Below the pieces are notes generated by a model. It had not been told where the DNA came from. It saw nothing but the letters and a program-made list of their open reading frames with translations, and did not search any database. 64,000 nt of DNA from Candidatus Magasanikbacteria bacterium RIFCSPHIGHO2_01_FULL_41_23 (GTDB lineage: Bacteria > Patescibacteria > ABY1 > Magasanikbacterales > UBA922), in assembly GCA_001782805.1 (NCBI GenBank), contig MFPT01000003.1, positions 54,356 to 118,355 on the forward strand, read 5' to 3'. Positions 17,901 to 24,726 of this stretch are shown here, one piece after another (positions within the stretch are counted from its first letter, which is position 1; each line of letters opens with the position of its first letter). The translations under genes were made by a program, and so were the position numbers.

Positions 17901-18396
17901 AGTCAAATTGGATACGGACAAGGTCGCGACATTTGACGGTGTGAATGATTTTATTTCAACACCAAATAAATTCACATCAAATGCTTCGATAACTCTTTCC
18001 GCGTGGGTCAAAACATCAAATCAGACAAAAAAGCGTATGACCGTTGTTGGAGACAATGTAGGCGGGCGCTTTGAAGTATATGTTGATCAAGGCAAACCGG
18101 GATGTCGTGTGTGGACTACGAAAGATATGAGTATATTTTCAAATTCGACGATAGACGGGCAATGGCATCATATTATATGCGTGCTCGATTATGCCTCTGG
18201 ACAGACTCGTCTCTATGTGGATGGCGTGCTTCAGAAGCAGGTCAACGGTGTCTCTGTGTCCGCTGGGGGTTATTTCTCTGTTGGAAAGTCAGGATCCGCC
18301 CTCGCTACTTATTACGAAGGATCGGTAGATAATGTTCAATTATACAGTAAGGCTTTCACTGACGCGGAAGCTGCTACTTTGTTTGGACAGGGATAA
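14935..18396 (+). CDS. Secreted subtilisin-like (S8) protease with three LamG domains
   Basis: 1153 aa. Signal peptide about residues 1-29 (LRPLLVIFLVFVSLAPSGTL). A pro-region follows (ILVKFSSDLGLDLL is typical of fervidolysin-like propeptides). The catalytic S8 domain shows all three residues: Asp in IVAVLDSGIT (about 240), His in SPDGHGTQVAGIIGA (about 280) and Ser in FNGTSASAPEVSG (about 454). Three concanavalin/LamG-like domains follow at about 521-722, 732-935 and 950-1153, each with GGRFE-x-YV-x-QGKPGCRVW and GGxxxxGxSGSxxA segments, so they arose by duplication. No sorting tail is seen; the protein ends LFGQG. The 3' end overlaps the convergent exosortase-like gene by 23 bp. Probably an extracellular protease that binds carbohydrate or a surface. 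Confidence 0.92.
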   Translation: MKRSFFLRPLLVIFLVFVSLAPSGTLLAGNGLENQTGFDQYEQGKILVKFSSDLGLDLLEGDSAEKRIRGGKLLFVGNTKHKRDANSILNNQWIESIEPFFKGAHYSARLIRAKDGTMTLQEIEKTRINTLRQARNLVPLPVAQTVTTLSNIYQITLRADKFQNTKRFVDFLSAQPYIEFAEQLDLPTLGISTVPNDPLYPDQWTHNNTAFNDGTPGADINTQEAWDTATGTSTVIVAVLDSGITPHSEFSDRLLDGTAYYGDTTDKGKNDISNSSPDGHGTQVAGIIGAEGNNGQGLAGICWSCKMIPIRIVDSGGSGSKFNLAAGIGDAVSMGADVINMSIGYSNGTATLQAAVQNAFAAGVTMVASRGNYNFSNPQFSSNVAPVFPASYPEVISVGGLSPCDQRKSASSCDGENWFESMYADTLSILAPGTKVDTTSKNGGYVNNFNGTSASAPEVSGVVALMLSVNPTLTPTQVRQVLESTAVDLGSAGYDSEHGYGKVNAEAAVLAAQALLPVSAPTLLAQWNFDEQTWNGANAVTDSVNANHATAFGGAYPTSSPEVASGTAAVFDGIDDYIKTPIVFTSQGALSISAWYKTNNIGKDRMAVVGGNAGGRFEMYVHQGKPGCRVWKNGEKSIYATEQFTGDWHHVVCVQDYSVGQTRLYVDGILRATTASASDSGGGYWHIGRSGSALASSFQGMIDRVGMYSQTLDDADVQTLYTQQNIYSPVAQTDTSLLGEWKFEQSAWTSATGQVIDSSSNNNHATAQGGIQPSTVAGVQNTAANFDGINDAILTPVSFSNANDLTISAWYKTDNASQQRMTLMGGNTGGRFEMYVHQGKPGCRVWDTADRSIYAPQASVGIWTHVACIQRYGASPSTELYVNGVFITSTPRSSVAAGGAWYIGRSGSSIANYFNGTIDHPIIRARAISSAEITALYNSTIVDYPIVTFDPALTAWYKFNETAWTGQMGDVFDATGKNPAQSKNGVSQTVKLDTDKVATFDGVNDFISTPNKFTSNASITLSAWVKTSNQTKKRMTVVGDNVGGRFEVYVDQGKPGCRVWTTKDMSIFSNSTIDGQWHHIICVLDYASGQTRLYVDGVLQKQVNGVSVSAGGYFSVGKSGSALATYYEGSVDNVQLYSKAFTDAEAATLFGQG

Positions 18397-19324
18397 TGAG
18401 AAGAGGAATAAGTTTATAAATATATCCTATAAACAGGAGCAAAAATAACAACGATCCAATACCGCTATGGAATGCTTGGATGGCAAATTCAGGAGAATAA
18501 TACGCGCCAACCAACAAGATAAGAAGCACACGGATGGTATTTAGTATATACGTTGCCAACAATCCAAGAATAAATAAGACAATGCTTCGTATTATATATA
18601 TTTTGTGATGCAAAATAAGCATAAGAACAGCAATCGAATACAGGGTGGTAAACGCAGTCATGGAATAGATTCCGGCGCACGGAGCTCCAATGTATATATC
18701 AAATTCTTTAATAATAACATGATATGTATTCGGTTCTATACTATACGGCACGTGCAGCCAGGGAAGTACGATACCTAATAAAAATATGGTACCGCCCGAA
18801 AGATATGGCCAAATATAATCAGTCAGAAGAAAAGCGCAAAAAAGCGGGAAAATAATAAGCGTGGAAAAAATCAATTCAAATTTGAATCGTCCGGCGAAAT
18901 GTGTACCAAAAATAGCGAGAAAAATAAGGACATGAGTAACAAAAATAGTTATTAAATATATCGCATAGCGATCAATTTCTTTTTGCCCAAAAGAAAAAAT
19001 CCATGGTAGATGAGTGTAGATAAATAACAAAAGTCCAACGCAGAAAATAGTTTCTATTTTATTTTGTTTAAAATATTTAATTGAACGAATTTTTTTGGCC
19101 GATAGCGCCAGTACGATTGCGAGTATGACAAATCCAATATAACGCAAAAATCCATCGTTGAAAATTATTTTATAATAAATACTTTTTTCTACAATAAAAT
19201 TAAAGGCAAAACGATTGACTGTATATAAAATGCAAAAAAGCATTATGCGTATAACAATCTGACTTAGATGATTTTGTTTGAGAGTGTTCCAATCAATTTC
19301 AATAAATTTCATATCCCATATCAT
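18374..19324 (-). CDS. Exosortase/archaeosortase-like transpeptidase
   Basis: 316 aa, about eight hydrophobic membrane segments. The last third carries the family's putative Cys-Arg-His triad in order and in the right context: YIGAPCAGIYSMTAF (C216), LNTIRVLLILL (R265) and QAFHSGIGSLLF (H286), each at the edge of a membrane helix, as in EpsH/ArtA proteins. Family members cleave a C-terminal motif-TM-basic tail and attach the protein to an envelope molecule. The likely substrate is the SBBP protein at 12529-14838. Start ATG at 19324; an in-frame ATG at 19312 is also possible. It lies downstream of rnpB in the same orientation and overlaps the 3' end of the S8 gene. I cannot place it in a named subfamily. 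Confidence 0.8.
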   Translation of the reverse strand: MIWDMKFIEIDWNTLKQNHLSQIVIRIMLFCILYTVNRFAFNFIVEKSIYYKIIFNDGFLRYIGFVILAIVLALSAKKIRSIKYFKQNKIETIFCVGLLLFIYTHLPWIFSFGQKEIDRYAIYLITIFVTHVLIFLAIFGTHFAGRFKFELIFSTLIIFPLFCAFLLTDYIWPYLSGGTIFLLGIVLPWLHVPYSIEPNTYHVIIKEFDIYIGAPCAGIYSMTAFTTLYSIAVLMLILHHKIYIIRSIVLFILGLLATYILNTIRVLLILLVGAYYSPEFAIQAFHSGIGSLLFLLLFIGYIYKLIPLLIIPVQTK

Positions 19325-19356
19325 ACCGTACTTGCTGCGGTATTGGCTAGGGTACT

Positions 19357-19387
19357 AAAAATACGTGGAATTAAACCACGTATTTTT
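19357..19387 (-). terminator. Terminator of rnpB
   Basis: AAAAATACGTGG (19357-19368) and CCACGTATTTTT (19376-19387) are perfect complements around a 7-nt loop. On the minus strand the stem ends in U5 just past the rnpB 3' end. Confidence 0.75.
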
Positions 19388-19414
19388 ATACTTCTACCAT
19401 ATAAGCCGAATTTT

Positions 19415-19451
19415 GTCCTTCGACTCGACCTTCGGTCTCGCTCAGGACAAG
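19415..19451. repeat. Palindromic repeat inside rnpB, copy A
   Basis: GTCCTTCGACTCGACCTTCG followed by GTCTCGCTCAGGAC folds on itself (GTCCT..AGGAC) and matches the intergenic family core. It lies between the AAATGATCATC and ATTCGGCTTATA elements of RNase P RNA. Confidence 0.7.
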
Positions 19452-19470
19452 TCCCTGTATAATTAAGGAT

Positions 19471-19503
19471 TTATCATGAGCGAGCGAAGCGAGTCGAATG
19501 ATG
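19471..19503. repeat. Palindromic repeat inside rnpB, copy B
   Basis: TTATCATGAGCGAGCGAAGC followed by GAGTCGAATGATGA is the reverse orientation of the same family (TTCGACTCGCTTCGCTCGCT on the minus strand), next to copy A. Confidence 0.7.
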
Positions 19504-19700
19504 ATCATTTCTCTTGTCCCGATGTTACCATCGGGATCAAATAACGAGCTAACTTTTCGAATCCAGACAAGTCGGGAAACGCTGCTCTTTCTCCAGGTAG
19601 GGTTTGCCATGTTGTCATGTTGCCATAACAGAAGTATGGTAGCTTTTGACTCGAGGACAAAAACATCCATACACTTTTCACGTTTCACCACGAAGTGGTG

Positions 19701-19766
19701 ACCCTGAGTGAACGAAGTGAATCGAAGGGTATCCTTCGACCTCGCTCAGGATAATCACTTCGCGAT
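19701..19766. repeat. Palindromic repeat pair inside rnpB, copy C
   Basis: Two half-elements face each other: ACCCTGAGTGAACGAAGTGA..TCGAAGGGT and ATCCTTCGACCTCGCTCAGG..AT. They lie after the ACAGAGACAATAC element, in the P8-P10 side of the RNA. Confidence 0.7.
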
Positions 19767-19918
19767 TAGTATTGTCTCTGTGGCACTATCCCGTACGCCG
19801 CGTTACCGCGTCGCAGGTGGATGTTATCCATTACCTTTTCCAATTGAATGGGCGGAGTTCGGACTTTCCTAACCTCGACTTTACGTCGGAGCTCGATCAT
19901 CTTGGTAGAAGCGAGGGA

Positions 19919-19947
19919 ATAATAGGATAAAGTTGGATAAAAGTCAA
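19919..19947 (-). promoter_or_regulatory. Promoter of rnpB
   Basis: Minus strand TTGACT (19947-19942), 17-bp spacer, TATTAT (19924-19919), placing the start point at the 5' strand of P1. Confidence 0.75.
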
Positions 19948-20026
19948 GATTCATTTTATTTTTGATTTTCCTTTTTGATGGTTGACCGTAACGGATAATT
20001 GGGCTACTCTTATAGTAATAAATCTT

Positions 20027-21445
20027 ATGAAAAAATCAGAAATCATCCTGATGTTCATCCAGTTGCCCTTGGATTTTATTTTGTTACTTTTGGCTGGCTG
20101 GTCAGCCTATTGGTTGCGGTTTTCCGATTGGGCAGTGGCTTGGCGACCAGTGTTGTTTAATCTAACGTTTGACAATTTTACCAGCATGCTCGTAGTTGTG
20201 GCCGTGGTATGGATTTTAATTTTTGCGTTGAGTGGCTTATATTCCACTGATCCCAACCGAAAATTATTGCCTGATTTGGCGCGAGTGCTACTTGGTTGTT
20301 CCGCCGGATTGTCAGCTGTTGCGGTCTATGTTTTGTTTAGGCAAACACCGTTTGATTCGCGTTTTTTAGTTGTTTTTGGTTGGGGATTTGCAGTTTCGTA
20401 TGTGTGTTTTGGTCGCTTAGTTATGCGCGGATTTAAAGCTTTACTGTATCGGTCTAACATTGGTTTGCGTTGCGTGGTTTTGATCGGGGAAAATAATAGC
20501 ACAGAATCAATTGTCAGTGTGTTGACCACGAGACGCGAATTAGGATATGACGTGCTTGGTGTGTACGAGCATCTTGATGAGCCAACTTCGCGCATTTTGG
20601 CCGAACTTGATTTGGATGAAATTATTTTTTTGAATCCGCGCGCGCACGAAGATGAAGCTTTACGTGCAATTGATTTGTGCAATGAGCGTCATATCGTATT
20701 TAAATATTCAGCGGATTTGTTCGCAACGTATTCTTCGCATATGCGCGTGCAGCCGTTGGCCGGTGTGCCGATTGTTGAATTAAAGCGCACGGCCCTTGAT
20801 GGGTGGGGCCGGGTGTTAAAGCGCGTCACGGATATTGTGGTGAGCGCAGTATTAATTATAATTTTGGCACCAGTAATGCTCGCGGTTGCTTTCATTATCT
20901 GGTGTGAAACCGGTCGGCCAATTATTTATAAAAATGAACGGGTGGGTATTCGCGGCCAGAATTTTTTTACGTTTAAATTTCGTTCAATGTATCAAAAAGA
21001 TTCGACCGGATCGCAATTTGGGGCGGATGGTGAAAAAGCCGAAGCGCGTGAACAAGAATTAATTAAAAAACAAAACAGTAAAGCCGGTCCGATTTATAAA
21101 ATTGCCAATGATCCGCGCGTTACGCCATTTGGGCGTTGGTTGCGACAGTGGAGTTTGGATGAATTACCACAATTTTTTAATGTGTTGAGTGGATCAATGA
21201 GTTTGGTTGGTCCGCGTCCGCATCAGCCACGCGAAGTTGGTCAATATCACGCCGAACACAAGCGGGTTTTAATTATCAAACCAGGCATTTCCGGCTTGGC
21301 GCAAATTTCCGGACGCAGTGATTTGTCATTTACCGATGAAATTCGTTTGGATGTTTTTTATATTGAGCATTGGAGTTTATTTTTAGATTTGGTAATTTTT
21401 TTTAAAACTCCGTTTATTTTGTTCAAAAAACGACGAGTTTTATGA
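20027..21445 (+). CDS. Polyprenyl sugar-phosphate transferase (WbaP/WcaJ-type)
   Basis: 472 aa from ATG 20027; an upstream in-frame ATG at 19982 gives a poorly matching leader. Four or so N-terminal membrane helices (LPLDFILLLLAGWSAYWLR, SMLVVVAVVWILIFALSGLY, and on), a Rossmann-like middle (VVLIGENNSTESIVSVL), and the C-terminal bacterial sugar transferase domain: KRVTDIVVSAVLIIILAPVM, FFTFKFRSMYQKD, then RWLRQWSLDELPQFFNVLSG, MSLVGPRPHQPREV and PGISGLAQISGRSDL. Such enzymes transfer a sugar phosphate to undecaprenyl phosphate and start polysaccharide or glycan assembly at the inner membrane. It overlaps the next gene by ATGA and heads a three-gene glycan unit. Confidence 0.93.
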   Translation: MKKSEIILMFIQLPLDFILLLLAGWSAYWLRFSDWAVAWRPVLFNLTFDNFTSMLVVVAVVWILIFALSGLYSTDPNRKLLPDLARVLLGCSAGLSAVAVYVLFRQTPFDSRFLVVFGWGFAVSYVCFGRLVMRGFKALLYRSNIGLRCVVLIGENNSTESIVSVLTTRRELGYDVLGVYEHLDEPTSRILAELDLDEIIFLNPRAHEDEALRAIDLCNERHIVFKYSADLFATYSSHMRVQPLAGVPIVELKRTALDGWGRVLKRVTDIVVSAVLIIILAPVMLAVAFIIWCETGRPIIYKNERVGIRGQNFFTFKFRSMYQKDSTGSQFGADGEKAEAREQELIKKQNSKAGPIYKIANDPRVTPFGRWLRQWSLDELPQFFNVLSGSMSLVGPRPHQPREVGQYHAEHKRVLIIKPGISGLAQISGRSDLSFTDEIRLDVFYIEHWSLFLDLVIFFKTPFILFKKRRVL

Positions 21446-22566
21446 AAGTGGCTTTGGTGCATGATTATTTAAGTCAGGATGGCGGAGCGGAAAGGGTTTT
21501 GCGTGCGTTTCATGAATTGTGGCCCGATGCGCCGATTTTTGTTTTGTTTTGCGAGCCGGGGAATGTTCCCGGTTTTGCTGACGCGCAAATTCATGAATCA
21601 TTTTTGCGTTGGCTACCGTTTGGTCGGACCAAATATCAATGGTATTTGCCCTGGATGCCGATTGCGACCGAGCGTCATAATTTACATGATTTTGATGTCG
21701 TGATTTCTTCCACGAGCGCGTTTGCCAAAGGGGTTTTGACTCGACCGGATACGCTGCACATTTCTTATTGTCACACTCCCACGCGATATTTATGGACTGA
21801 CACGCATGAATACATTGCTGATCTTAAATATAATCGTTTGGTCAAAGCGGTTTTGCCAAAATTAATTCATAAATTACGGCTGTGGGATAAAATGAGCGTT
21901 GACCGGGTGGATTATTTTGTGGCTAATTCCGGCACGGTACATTCACGGATTCAAAAATATTATCGGCGCGACAGCGATGTTATATATCCGCCGGTTGATA
22001 CGCATATTTTTCAGCCCGCGGAATCAATCGGCGATTATTTTGTGTCGGGCGGACGATTGGTTCCGTACAAGCGTTTCGATCTTTTGGTGCGTGTGTTTAA
22101 CCGATTAGGAAAGCCACTTAAAATTTTTGGGATTGGGCCGGAATTGTCAAAATTACAGGCGCAGGCAAAATCAAATATTCAATTTTTGGGGCGAATTTCT
22201 GAAATGGAAAAGGCTGATTTGTTGGCAAAGGCTCAAGCATTTTTGCATCCGCAAATTGAAGATTTGGGGATTACTCCTTTGGAGTCAATGGCCGCGGGCA
22301 GACCGGTGATTGCCTATGGCGTGGGAGGGGCAACGGAAACTGTAATTCCGGGCGAAACCGGCGTCTTGTTTCATGAACAAAATTGGGAAACCATTTTTGA
22401 TACGGTATTGCGTTTTGATCCCACGGCGTGGAACAGTCAAAAAATTAGAAGTTGGGCGGAGCGCTTCAGTGTTTTTCATTTTAAAGAACGTTTTCATTCG
22501 TACGTAGATAATAAATACGCGGTGTTTCAAAACGAACGTGCGCGCTGTCAGTTGGAAGTGCGTTAA
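21442..22566 (+). CDS. GT4-family glycosyltransferase
   Basis: 374 aa, cytosolic or peripheral membrane. N-terminal KVALVHDYLSQDGGAERVLR (about residues 2-21) is the GT4 start with the Gly-rich acceptor loop. SYCHTPTRYLWTD (about 113-125) is typical of WbaZ/mannosyltransferase-like members. The donor-binding half has PPVDTHIFQP, FVSGGRLVPYKRFDLLVRVF, and the E-x7-E type motif as IEDLGITPLESMAAGRPVIA (about 272-291). The start overlaps the sugar-phosphate transferase stop by 4 nt, so translation is coupled. It probably adds an early sugar of a surface glycan; donor and linkage are not predictable. Confidence 0.9.
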   Translation: MKVALVHDYLSQDGGAERVLRAFHELWPDAPIFVLFCEPGNVPGFADAQIHESFLRWLPFGRTKYQWYLPWMPIATERHNLHDFDVVISSTSAFAKGVLTRPDTLHISYCHTPTRYLWTDTHEYIADLKYNRLVKAVLPKLIHKLRLWDKMSVDRVDYFVANSGTVHSRIQKYYRRDSDVIYPPVDTHIFQPAESIGDYFVSGGRLVPYKRFDLLVRVFNRLGKPLKIFGIGPELSKLQAQAKSNIQFLGRISEMEKADLLAKAQAFLHPQIEDLGITPLESMAAGRPVIAYGVGGATETVIPGETGVLFHEQNWETIFDTVLRFDPTAWNSQKIRSWAERFSVFHFKERFHSYVDNKYAVFQNERARCQLEVR

Positions 22567-22613
22567 GAATGGGCATATGTGTTAAAAATAAGTATGCGTG
22601 TTAATTTGCCGCT

Positions 22614-23786
22614 ATGAATATTGCGATGGATATTCGCGTGCTCGCGACTATGCCCCGAACCGGAGTAGGGGAATATACGTTTGAACTGCTTAACGCGATT
22701 TTTTTATTGTCTCCCCAGAATACCTATTTTTTACTTTCCAGCGGCTGCAAAAAATTTTTTATGCCGCCGGAATGGCAAAAACCAAATATTATTTTGATAC
22801 ATTTGTCTTTTTCCAATCGATTGCTGAATATACTAATGTTTTTATTTAAGTGGCCGCGTTTGACTGATTGGCCTCGTCTTGCCAGATGGCCGCATTTGAA
22901 TAAAAAATGTGTTCCAAAATTTGATGTTTTGTATATTCCCAATTTTAATTTTGCTCCACTTGATCCGACGGTTAAAACTATAGTCATGGTTCATGATATT
23001 AGCTTTGCTTTATTTCCCCAATTTTTTTCGTGGAAACAGCGTCTTTGGCATTGGGCTTTGCGACCGAAACATTTATTACAAACAGCTGATCAGATTATCA
23101 TGCCTTCACATAATACGCGGCGCGATGTAATTGAATATTTTGGTATTGAAGAAAAAAAAGTTACGACTCTGTATCCCGGATTATGTTCAGAATTTTTTGC
23201 TCCGAATGAAGCAGAAATTTATCGAGTTAAAAATAAATATAATTTGCCAGACAATTATATTTTATTTTTAGGCACGCTTGAACCGCGCAAAAATGTGGCG
23301 GCGATTATTTATGCGTTTCAAGAATTACATCGCACTAATGCACTGGCTCGCGATTTAAAATTAGTGATTGCTGGCGCGCTGGGCTGGAAAAATTCAGAGG
23401 TAAAAAAAATGATTGCGGCTGACAAACATATTGTTTCAATTGGGTATATTGATGAAAAAGATAAGCATGCCCTGTACAAACTCGCTCGCGTGTTTGTGTA
23501 TCCCAGTTTTTATGAGGGTTTTGGTTTGCCGGTTTTGGAAGCGATGGCCACGGGAACACCGGTTATTACCAGTAATCGGTCTTCGTTAGTTGAAGTGGCT
23601 GGCACGGCCGCGTATCTGGTTAATCCGGATCGGATTGATGAATTAGTTACTGGTTTGGAAAGATTTTTGTTTGATTCCGAATTACATAATTTGTATAAAA
23701 CTCGCGGTTTGGTACAAGCGCAAAAATTTTCTTGGGAGCGAACGGCTCGAGAATTTATGACTAATTTGATTTCAGAACCTAATTAA
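22614..23786 (+). CDS. GT4-family glycosyltransferase
   Basis: 390 aa. GT4 features: DIRVLATMPRTGVGEYTFEL at the N-terminus, MVHDISFALFPQFFS, ILFLGTLEPRKNVAAIIYAF (about residues 210-230) and the E-x7-E region FYEGFGLPVLEAMATGTPVI (about 300-320). Residues about 80-100 contain a Trp/Arg-rich repeat (KWPRLTDWPRLARWPHLNKK) that looks like a small local duplication. It lies 47 nt after the preceding glycosyltransferase, in the same unit. Likely acts on the same lipid-linked glycan. Substrate unknown. Confidence 0.9.
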   Translation: MNIAMDIRVLATMPRTGVGEYTFELLNAIFLLSPQNTYFLLSSGCKKFFMPPEWQKPNIILIHLSFSNRLLNILMFLFKWPRLTDWPRLARWPHLNKKCVPKFDVLYIPNFNFAPLDPTVKTIVMVHDISFALFPQFFSWKQRLWHWALRPKHLLQTADQIIMPSHNTRRDVIEYFGIEEKKVTTLYPGLCSEFFAPNEAEIYRVKNKYNLPDNYILFLGTLEPRKNVAAIIYAFQELHRTNALARDLKLVIAGALGWKNSEVKKMIAADKHIVSIGYIDEKDKHALYKLARVFVYPSFYEGFGLPVLEAMATGTPVITSNRSSLVEVAGTAAYLVNPDRIDELVTGLERFLFDSELHNLYKTRGLVQAQKFSWERTAREFMTNLISEPN

Positions 23787-23915
23787 ACACATCAAGGAAA
23801 TTAAAATTAAAGTTAACTTAACCTGCGGTTATCGTCAATATTCGTTCGGTTCTCAATCATCCCAACCGCGCCGCTCGCTCGCAGTATATACTCAGTGAAT
23901 GGCTCGCTCCCTACA

Positions 23916-23944
23916 TTGTCCGCTCGGCTTTGATTATATATAGT
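23916..23944 (+). promoter_or_regulatory. Promoter in the 23.8-24.3 kb intergenic region
   Basis: TTGTCC (23916-23921), 17-bp spacer, TATAGT (23939-23944). No ORF follows within 400 bp on this strand, so its product would be an RNA. Confidence 0.4.
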
Positions 23945-24025
23945 ATAGATTCAGCCTCGCGTCCAAATCCCGACATGTCGGGACGTTATGGGATAATTGC
24001 CAACCTCACTAATACAACTACGTAA

Positions 24026-24046
24026 GATTCAATGAGTCATTGAATC
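24026..24046. repeat. Perfect 21-bp palindrome
   Basis: GATTCAATGA and TCATTGAATC flank a single central G. It is a good candidate protein-binding site or hairpin in an otherwise gene-free stretch. Confidence 0.6.
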
Positions 24047-24186
24047 AAACTGGAACTGAATCCTCTTTTTCTGAAAGCTGAGTATATTGACTTACTGAGA
24101 ATGCATAATCCGTTAGACTATCAGTTGAAAAAAAGAGGATCAGTGAAGTTTGATTAAGACTTGGGAAAGGGAGTTTTAATACGATT

Positions 24187-24260
24187 TAGTAAAAACAAAA
24201 ACCACCCAACCTCCTTCACAAGTGCCCAATAATTTTGGATGCTTATGATGATTTTTGGGT
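24187..24260 (-). terminator. Terminator of the GC-rich 82-aa gene
   Basis: Plus-strand AAAAACCACCCAA and TTGGGTGGTTTTT (ending near 24260) are complementary across a loop of about 45 nt. On the minus strand the stem is followed by TTTTTGTTTTT. Confidence 0.55.
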
Positions 24261-24361
24261 GGTTTTTGCTGTAAGGGGCAACGTCACCCCAACCCGACCG
24301 ACAAGGCCAGAGTTGGGGTGACGAAGCTGGGGGGTGGCCGGGCATTGCCCAAGCCAGTCGT

Positions 24362-24610
24362 TCAGCCGCGGGGGTGGTTCATCCCCGCGGGCGCGCAGCC
24401 TTCCCACGAAGTGGGAGCGCCGATCGTTGTGAAGTGAACCTCCACGTCGATCCCTTGTTGTCCTTCGATCTGGCGCTTTTCGGCAGTGGCGAGGAAGATC
24501 TCGCGACGGCTCTTGCCGCCGTGATACTTCACGCGCTTCTGCACGAACAAGTGCCTGTGGGGCTGCAAGGGACGCCCCCTCCCATCGAATTGACCGATCA
24601 AATTCTTCAA
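24362..24610 (-). CDS. GC-rich hypothetical protein, 82 aa, TTG start
   Basis: Unrecognised. It starts at a TTG with GGAGGG a few bases upstream, a real Shine-Dalgarno sequence unlike most genes here. Codons are strongly G/C-ending (CGC, GTG, GGC, ATC), whereas neighbours are A/T-ending. The protein is basic, begins MKNLIGQFDGRGRPLQPHRH and ends near TTIGAPTSWEGCAPAG. The longer overlapping frames on both strands are Arg- or Pro-rich shadows. The start lies at the foot of the AAAATCCC/GGGATTTT hairpin, which could mask it. One of four such GC-rich small genes in the window, possibly acquired DNA. Function unknown. Confidence 0.5.
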   Translation of the reverse strand: MKNLIGQFDGRGRPLQPHRHLFVQKRVKYHGGKSRREIFLATAEKRQIEGQQGIDVEVHFTTIGAPTSWEGCAPAGMNHPRG

Positions 24611-24663
24611 AATCCCTCCAGGGATTTTCGTGGTATTTTTTCAACCACGGTTAGAGTTGAGAA

Positions 24664-24699
24664 TGCCCATCATCTTACAGCGCGGGCATTTTTTTGTCA
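24664..24699 (+). terminator. Terminator-like hairpin facing tgt
   Basis: AATGCCC and GGGCATT pair across a loop of about 15 nt, followed on the plus strand by a T-run. It lies just beyond the tgt 3' end, in the leader of the 82-aa gene when read on the minus strand. Confidence 0.5.
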
Positions 24700-24726
24700 A
24701 CCCGAGTTGTGGATTGGTGGTTATTT

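Larger units (their letters stand above)
19391..19912 (-). ncRNA. rnpB: RNase P RNA with inserted palindromic repeats
   Basis: Catalytic RNA of RNase P, which removes tRNA 5' leaders. Conserved elements are readable on the minus strand: P1 CTTCTACCA (19911-19903) pairs exactly with TGGTAGAAG (19399-19391); AGGAAAGTCCGAACTCC is the 5' P3/P4 signature; ACAGAGACAATAC; GGCAAACCCTACCTGGAG; AAATGATCATC; and the 3' signature ATTCGGCTTATA. A strong promoter precedes it and a terminator follows. The span of about 520 nt exceeds the usual 350-400 because GC-rich palindromes resembling the genome's repeat family (19415-19451, 19471-19503, 19701-19766) sit in what should be peripheral regions, one just before the 3' P4 strand. 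Ends are accurate to a few nt. Confidence 0.88.
23787..24361. other. Long intergenic stretch with structured elements, no protein gene recognised
   Basis: No convincing ORF. It holds a promoter (23916-23944), a TCCCGACATGTCGGGA hairpin (23968-23983), a perfect 21-bp palindrome (24026-24046) and a long-range stem in which ATCCTCTTTTT (24060-24070) pairs with AAAAAGAGGAT (24131-24141). The 3' boundary is the ACCACCCAA/TTGGGTGGT terminator. A structured RNA of about 100-300 nt is possible; I could not match it to tmRNA or SRP RNA. Confidence 0.4.

Noticed and set aside
14935..18396. Exosortase sorting tail on the subtilisin
   Set aside because: The protein ends in a LamG domain without a terminal hydrophobic helix or basic end.
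23787..24361. tmRNA or SRP RNA in the intergenic region
   Set aside because: No tRNA-like ends, no tag ORF and no GGAAGCA-type SRP signature found.
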